Positions 58,621 through 64,000 of a DNA stretch of 64,000 nucleotides are shown here, piece after piece (within the stretch, counting starts at the first letter, position 1; every line of letters begins with the position of its first letter). Position numbers and translations under genes: made by a program. The DNA comes from Lepisosteus oculatus. Taxonomy: Eukaryota; Chordata; Actinopteri; Semionotiformes; Lepisosteidae. The notes under the pieces are model-generated. The model saw only the letters and a program-made list of their open reading frames with translations, did not search any database and was not told where the DNA came from. The stretch is taken from positions 45,392,490 to 45,456,489 of the forward strand of contig NC_090709.1 in assembly GCF_040954835.1 (NCBI RefSeq). The letters are read 5' to 3'.

Positions 58621-59749
58621 TTGAGCTCCTTCCACATTTCAGTGCAATAAAACTAAGTTTTTATTCCCTCATAGTTTGTGTACATTTCAAAGATGCAGTA
58701 TACACGTTTGGAATGTAACTTCTGAAAATGAGTTAATTTCTACTTAATTGTATTTTGTATATATTCATAACAATCATTTTTATTATTTTCTCACTTTTTA
58801 TTATTGATTTTACTAATGCTGACCCCCGTATAAGTAGGACCAGTATTGTAGTAAATAATGATAGATTTGAATACCCAGGTGTGTGTACGTCTCTGTTTGC
58901 TCTGATTGGCTCCTAGTAGCCATGAAGTCCTCTGGGAAGGTCCTGTCCCAGTTTCTGGCTGTTCAGGTACAGTCCAGCTGTCGGCTCAGAGTGACCTCAG
59001 GATCCAGGGAGAGGGGCAGGTCAGGCTGTCAGGTTTCACCACCTGATTTTTGCAGGTCTTGGTCCTGCAGGGGGCGCTGTGTCTACCTTGGTTGTTCCTT
59101 ATCATGATCCAGGACACACACACCCACAGTGTCGGTTCCCAGCCCCCCTCACAGGCACAGAGCCGAACCCTTAACCGGACTCGGTTCCAGGATTCACTAG
59201 AACGGCGCTCAGCTTTCCTGAGTCTTTCCCAAGTCTAGGCAGGAGAAATGTGGATTTTCGAGCAGCCTGGGAAAACGGAGGAGACCCTTTCACTCCCGAA
59301 CTGCAGACAGGGGGCGTCAGACTCCAGCTCAGCCCAGGTGACACACACACACACACACACACACACATTGCCTGTCCTGTCAGGCCACAGGCTGGGACGT
59401 TCTGTCTGGACCTCCGAGAACGAGCTCCACCTTCCCTGCCCCAGCGGCATGGCGACCTGCTCAGGGCTGAGGCCGGTGCTGTGTCGCTGTCTTACTCTAC
59501 TTCCTGCTGGCCCACACACACCTACGCCAGCGCAGTCCCCCCCCGTCCCTTCCTGCCAGCCTACACAGACTCTCTGTCCCCTCTGCGGGCTGAGCCCCCC
59601 CGTCTCAACCCTGCCTCTTCAGCAGCGTGGGGACTCTCTCAGCCCGCGCTCTCCCTCGGCCTGGTTTCCCGAGGGGGAGGAGAGGGCCGGGCATTTCGTG
59701 CATTTCTGCAGAGAACAAGGTGGGCACACGCAGCTGGGCACGGCCTGTG

Positions 59750-59755
59750 TTTATT
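59750..59755 (-). terminator. Poly(A) signal of alpha5
   Basis: AATAAA on the minus strand, corresponding to 1297-1302 and 27198-27203. Confidence 0.6.
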
Positions 59756-59885
59756 TCGGCTCGTACATGCTGTCTTCAGAGTCAAAACAAACACAGGGCT
59801 GAGTCACACGAAGGACAAAGGGAGCGGAGCCGATCCCCGTGGCTTCGGGTTGGGTGGGATAAGGAGCACGAAGAGCGCTCTCTCT

Positions 59886-60226
59886 TCATTTCCGGCCGGA
59901 CTGCAGCCCGGAGGAGAGACTAGACGGGTCTCGTCCTGCGGACGTCTCTGTTCCTGGGTCGGCCGGGGGCACGGTCACGTCGACGTTTTCGTACTGCGTC
60001 TGATTGGCTGTCGCCGCCTGCGGGGGGGGCGATACCACAGGGAAACCAGGAGTGAGAGGCCAGCTCAGCTCAGCCCCTCTGTAGCCTGTCCTGAGCTCCC
60101 CCTGCTTGTGTCATGTTCACACACCCTGGACAGGACAGCAGTCCATCACAGGACTCACACACGCTGGACAGGACAGCAGTCCATCACAGGACACACACAC
60201 GCTGGACAGGACAGCAGTCCATCACA

Positions 60227-60280
<54 letters not shown>

Positions 60281-60352
60281 GACAGGACACCAGTCCATCA
60301 CAGGACACCCACACACATCCTGGACAGGACAACAGGACACCAGTCCATCACA

Positions 60353-60395
<43 letters not shown>

Positions 60396-62530
60396 GGACA
60401 GGACACCAGTCCATCACAGGACACACACACACACACCCTGGACAGGACACCAGTCCATCACAGGACACACACACACACACCCTGGACAGGACACCAGTCC
60501 ATCACAGGGGACACACACACACACACCCTGGACAGGACACCAGTCCATCACAGGACACACACACACACACCCTGGACAGGACACCAGTCCATTACAGGAC
60601 ACACACAGACACTCACACCCTAGACAGGACACACACTCACATACACACTTAAGCCAGTTATTCTACCATGAGCCCTCCAGCCTGTCTCTGGACTGTGGGA
60701 GGAAACTGGAGCTCCTGGATGACACCAACACCAACATGAAGGGAACATGCAGACTCCACACAGACAGCACCCCAGGTCCATCATTGAACCCAGAGCCCCA
60801 GCATGGCTGCCCTTTAGATTTTGCGATTCGTTCTGTTGCTGTCTTGTGATCTAGAAAGTGTAACGTCTGAATTACCAGAATGCTGGGCTGACGTCTTGCC
60901 CTCGATCTCTTCCGACAGGCGACACACAGCTCCGGAGCTATAAGGAGACGTTGCAGCAGGAGGTTAGGAAGATCAGGACACAGCAGCTGGCAGAACGAAC
61001 ACCAGCTCTCACAGGTAGGATCCCTGTTCCTGGTGCGTGAGGTCCAGTCATGATTTACAGTGCACTGAGCTGGACACGGTCCTGTCCAGCAGGGCCGAGC
61101 GGCCGTACCGTCTCTCGCGAACAGGCAGTAGGCGCAGTAAGAGGACACCAGGGCGCTCAGAGGCAGAGCCGACAGCAGGACGAGCAGGCAGGACAGCTGG
61201 AGGTGAACGGGTGGGGAACGCTCCAGGCCTCCTCCTGCGACAGACAAGGAGACAGTCGTCAGGGTACTGGGACCAGACTGGGAACCTCTCTAATGAAACC
61301 CCATTGTGCCAGAGTATTGGCTTCAACCACAGGGCTGGCCAGCTTGTTCCCCACCCCCACCCCCCTCTGTGTACAGAAGAGCCTCCAGTTCTCAGTTTTA
61401 AATGTCCTTCTATGTATCTCACGCTGACAGGAGCCCAGGACACTGCACGGTAAAGAAAAGGTGGGGTTGGTCGTTGAAATTAGGGGGGAAACTGTAAATC
61501 TACTGCATAAACCCGACCTCAGCACAACGTACTGCTCTCCCGGAGGGCTGACGGCAGATTAACGATTGTATTCTTGCCCGCAAAACGGATCAGAGAGCTG
61601 AGGACAGAGCGATCCGCGCTGAGGGGCGGTGAGAGATGATGACGGGGGCGGTGACTGGGGCTCACCGGGGAAGACGAGCTCCATCCCGTTTCCGAAGCTC
61701 AGCCGCCCGCCGACTCTGTCGGCGCAGTAGTACAGCGCCCGGTCGGACTCCGTCAGGTTGGCGAGCGTCAGGCTGACGGAGAGGGTCGAGGGTTCGAGGA
61801 CGAGGGAGAGGCAAGACCGGTACCCCTCTTCCACCTCCTTGTTGACCTGGGAGCCGCTGACCTGACCGACGGCGGCGATGAGCGGCACCTCCAGGGGCCG
61901 CTGTATCATCCACAGCGTCTCCTTCAGGTGCCTGATGCCACAGGGCAGGGTGACCGTGTCTCCGGCTCGGACCCGCAGCTCCACGACCGCGGCCGGTTCG
62001 GCCCCGAGCCCCCGCGTCGTGCAGACATCTGAGACAGGAAACTCGCGTCAGTCCTTTTCATACACCGGCAGGACGGGGCTGGCGGGCTGATTTCAGATCC
62101 GGCCGGGTACACTGCTCGCTAACAGGACAGTTACAGAGGACCGAAGCTCATCGGTGCGGTTTATTTCAGACTGCTGGCCTTATGAAGTACCGGTTCGCGA
62201 CTGGTACCCAGAACTAAGAGGGAAACACGTTTCACGCCCCGTTGCTGTTTCAGGAGCGAGGATGCCCCGCTTATCAGAAAAAAAAACACGATGTTGCTCA
62301 TCAGAGTCGCTTCCGCCGCACAGCGAATCCAAAGCAGCGCCCTCGGCCCCAGCGCGGCCCGCCAAGCGGCTTGAGTGCCGCACGTACGGGGCGTTTTTGC
62401 TCGCAACGTCGCTCCGGTCCGGTCCGGTTCGGCCGTGCATGAACCCCGAAGAGGCGCAGTTGACAGGGACGCTCGCCTACTCACAGGTGAGGAAGACCAG
62501 CGCGATTCTCGCCGCCGCCGGCGCGTCCAT
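59886..62530 (-). CDS. alpha5: V(J)-type IgSF receptor, altered C-terminus
   Basis: Exons are signal 62485-62530, V 61666-62028, transmembrane 61109-61234, juxtamembrane 60876-60937 and tail 59886-60017; 242 residues. The V domain has the same canonical residues, but the J-like motif reads FGNGMELVF, losing the Thr of FGxGT. The TQYENV motif is kept, followed by DVTVPPADP. One base fewer than alpha1 and alpha2 in the proline-rich stretch moves the end of the tail into another frame (GTETSAGRDPSSL), which closes at TGA 34 bases beyond the usual stop. The Tyr motif is upstream and unaffected. The signal and V exon junction encodes Tyr instead of His. Either form of the C-terminus could be ancestral, but two of three copies share the shorter one. 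Confidence 0.78.
60113..60650. repeat. CA-rich minisatellite in alpha5 intron 4
   Basis: About 10 copies of the ~47-bp unit, with two long pure (CA)n runs (60231-60279 and 60355-60392). It is the shortest of the three homologous arrays. Confidence 0.9.
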
Positions 62531-63736
62531 CTCCTCCCGATCCAGGGCCAGTTAGTCCAGGGCAGTGGCTGGGCTTCAGACCACCGGAGACGACGACGTC
62601 TCGTTTCCTCTGGCTGGCCGTCCCAGCCGCCTGAATAGCCCCCCCCCAATAAAAGGGCGTTTTTTCCCACCGTTGGCGGGTCGCGCAGTTGAGTCCGGAC
62701 GCCGGCCTTCGACGGGACAGAGCTGTTGCAACTAGGGAGCTGTGCTGTCCGGACCCCCGAACTGCTCCGACGCCCTTTGGTGGTGGTGGTGGTGGGGGTC
62801 GTGCATTCGCAGAAAAGCTCAATAAAACCAGATCCCAGCGGCTCAAACGGGGCTGGAGTACGCAGCGTGCGGGAGCTCTTGGGGTGTATCTTCACACAAG
62901 TCAGACCTGATCCCCCCCACTGGAACTTCAGCGAGCTGAGTTCAAAACCACAGCAAGCACTTCACCCAGGTGGAGCGGGGGCGGGCTGCTGGCCTGTCTC
63001 ACTGGTCACAGGAAGTCCACAACTGTGTCTTTGTGCAACACACACACACATAGATACATCCTTACACAGGCTGGGGACATCACACACACACACAACACGA
63101 TGCATGACAAGGACCTGGCGCGTTTCTGTGACTGTGGGTGAATTTGTGAGATCTGATTGGGATAAAGGACATGTTTGTATCATTAATCTAAATATTAAAT
63201 ATTTAGATAAATATTTTATCCACAAACGTGAATGGTCTAACACTGCTCCCTCTATTAAAGTTGAATTCCTTTTTTATTTACGTTCTGTTAGAAACGTACA
63301 GAATCAAAAGGCGAGACATACAATGGAAATATAAAAATACAGAGACGCTCTTTTTCTTTATAAGATCACCGTGCGGAAACGTGTTCGAAGCGTTCAGGCT
63401 CAGCCGGCACAGGAAAGACCGTGTCGTTTCCGCTCTCGGACACGCGTGGGGCGGAACGCGTGCGAACCAGTGTGAAGACCTCTAGTCTGCTTGTCCCTCG
63501 TCGCCGCTAGGTGTGTGTGTGTGTGACTTTTAAAAGCTGAGCGCGTCGCGGTCCACAAGCTGACAAGCTGTGAGAGATCACCTGTTTCACATCAGCAGCG
63601 GGGTGCAGTAGGAGATGACGACAAGGAATCTGGTACGGTAACTGTATAAACTAATGCAGATTCCGTCTCGTCCATCTCCGTCACACCGCCCTCGAGTGGT
63701 CAGGAACTTAAATAATTGTAATTAAAATAATCCTCA

Positions 63737-63845
63737 CACGACATAGCGCTTTTCTCGACACTCCACTCAAAGCGTTTTACATGTAACGGGGATCCCCTCC
63801 ACCCCCCGCAATGTGCAGCCCCACCTGGGTGGTCACTACTCGGAG
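63737..63845 (-). repeat. SINE 3' end fragment beside alpha5
   Basis: Paralog of 5838-5945 at the same place in the alpha block. Confidence 0.65.
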
Positions 63846-64000
63846 AGAATGTAGAAATAAAAACAAAATGGCAGGATCTGTGAGGCTACAGATCAGCATC
63901 TTTACACACAGTAAGAGCCGAGACAGAAGGGAGTGTAGATGTAAAGTCAACAAAACACACCTGGATATAAAAAAGTAGTTTTATTTATTAGAAATTGCTA

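Noticed and set aside
1-64000. Retroviral or LTR-type element
   Set aside because: No gag, protease, integrase or envelope-like frames and no paired LTRs were seen; the only reverse transcriptase sequence is LINE-type.

Overview
The window is vertebrate nuclear DNA, most likely from a ray-finned fish. The evidence is spliced immunoglobulin-superfamily (IgSF) genes with short phase-1 exons, fish-type LINE and SINE debris, and abundant CA/GT microsatellites. A non-teleost ray-finned fish is a guess that the sequence alone cannot settle. I see no bacterial genes, no CRISPR array and no retrovirus-like element.

The content is an innate-type immune receptor cluster in two interleaved gene families. 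Family 1 has one V-type domain whose J-like motif (FGNGTELVF) is encoded in the same exon. It comes in two tail classes. Class alpha (alpha1 4658-1497 minus; alpha2 23147-27003 plus; alpha5 62530-59886 minus) has an uncharged transmembrane segment and one ITSM-type tyrosine (TQYENV). Class beta (beta3 13082-16056 plus; beta4 37479-40823 plus) has an unrelated transmembrane exon and a tail with an ITIM (LQYATI or LEYATI) plus a second tyrosine motif (TTYAEI or RTYAEI). The two classes share a nearly identical V exon inside otherwise unrelated genes. Family 2 is a three-Ig-domain type I membrane protein (IgSF-A 10123-7310, IgSF-B 31649-28918, IgSF-C 48731-46117, all minus). It has an N-terminal V domain, two Ig domains lacking the usual disulfide, and a long acidic tail. 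Broken relatives lie at 53.2 kb and 56.6-58.6 kb.

Layout: alpha1 (0-6.6 kb, bounded by ~0.6-kb inverted repeats), IgSF-A (6.8-10.5), LINE debris (12.2-12.8), beta3 (13-18), SINE and a CpG-rich promoter-like stretch (18.9-21.4), alpha2 (22-28.2, an inverted copy of the alpha1 block), IgSF-B (28.5-33), a 120-bp repeat array (33.7-35), beta4 (37.4-42.4), LINE 3' end (42-43.5), IgSF-C (46-49.5), a LINE reverse-transcriptase fragment (49.8-50.8), IgSF promoter-like and relic sequence (51-58.6), alpha5 (58.8-64).

I joined exons by hand using GT-AG borders, preserved phase and agreement between copies. Alpha1, alpha2, beta4, IgSF-B and IgSF-C have full open frames. Alpha5 is open with an altered C-terminus, IgSF-A has a shortened tail, and beta3 carries a one-base gap in its leader/V frame. 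The tails suggest inhibitory or switch-type signalling receptors on leukocytes. Direct pairing between the two families is only an inference from their interleaving.
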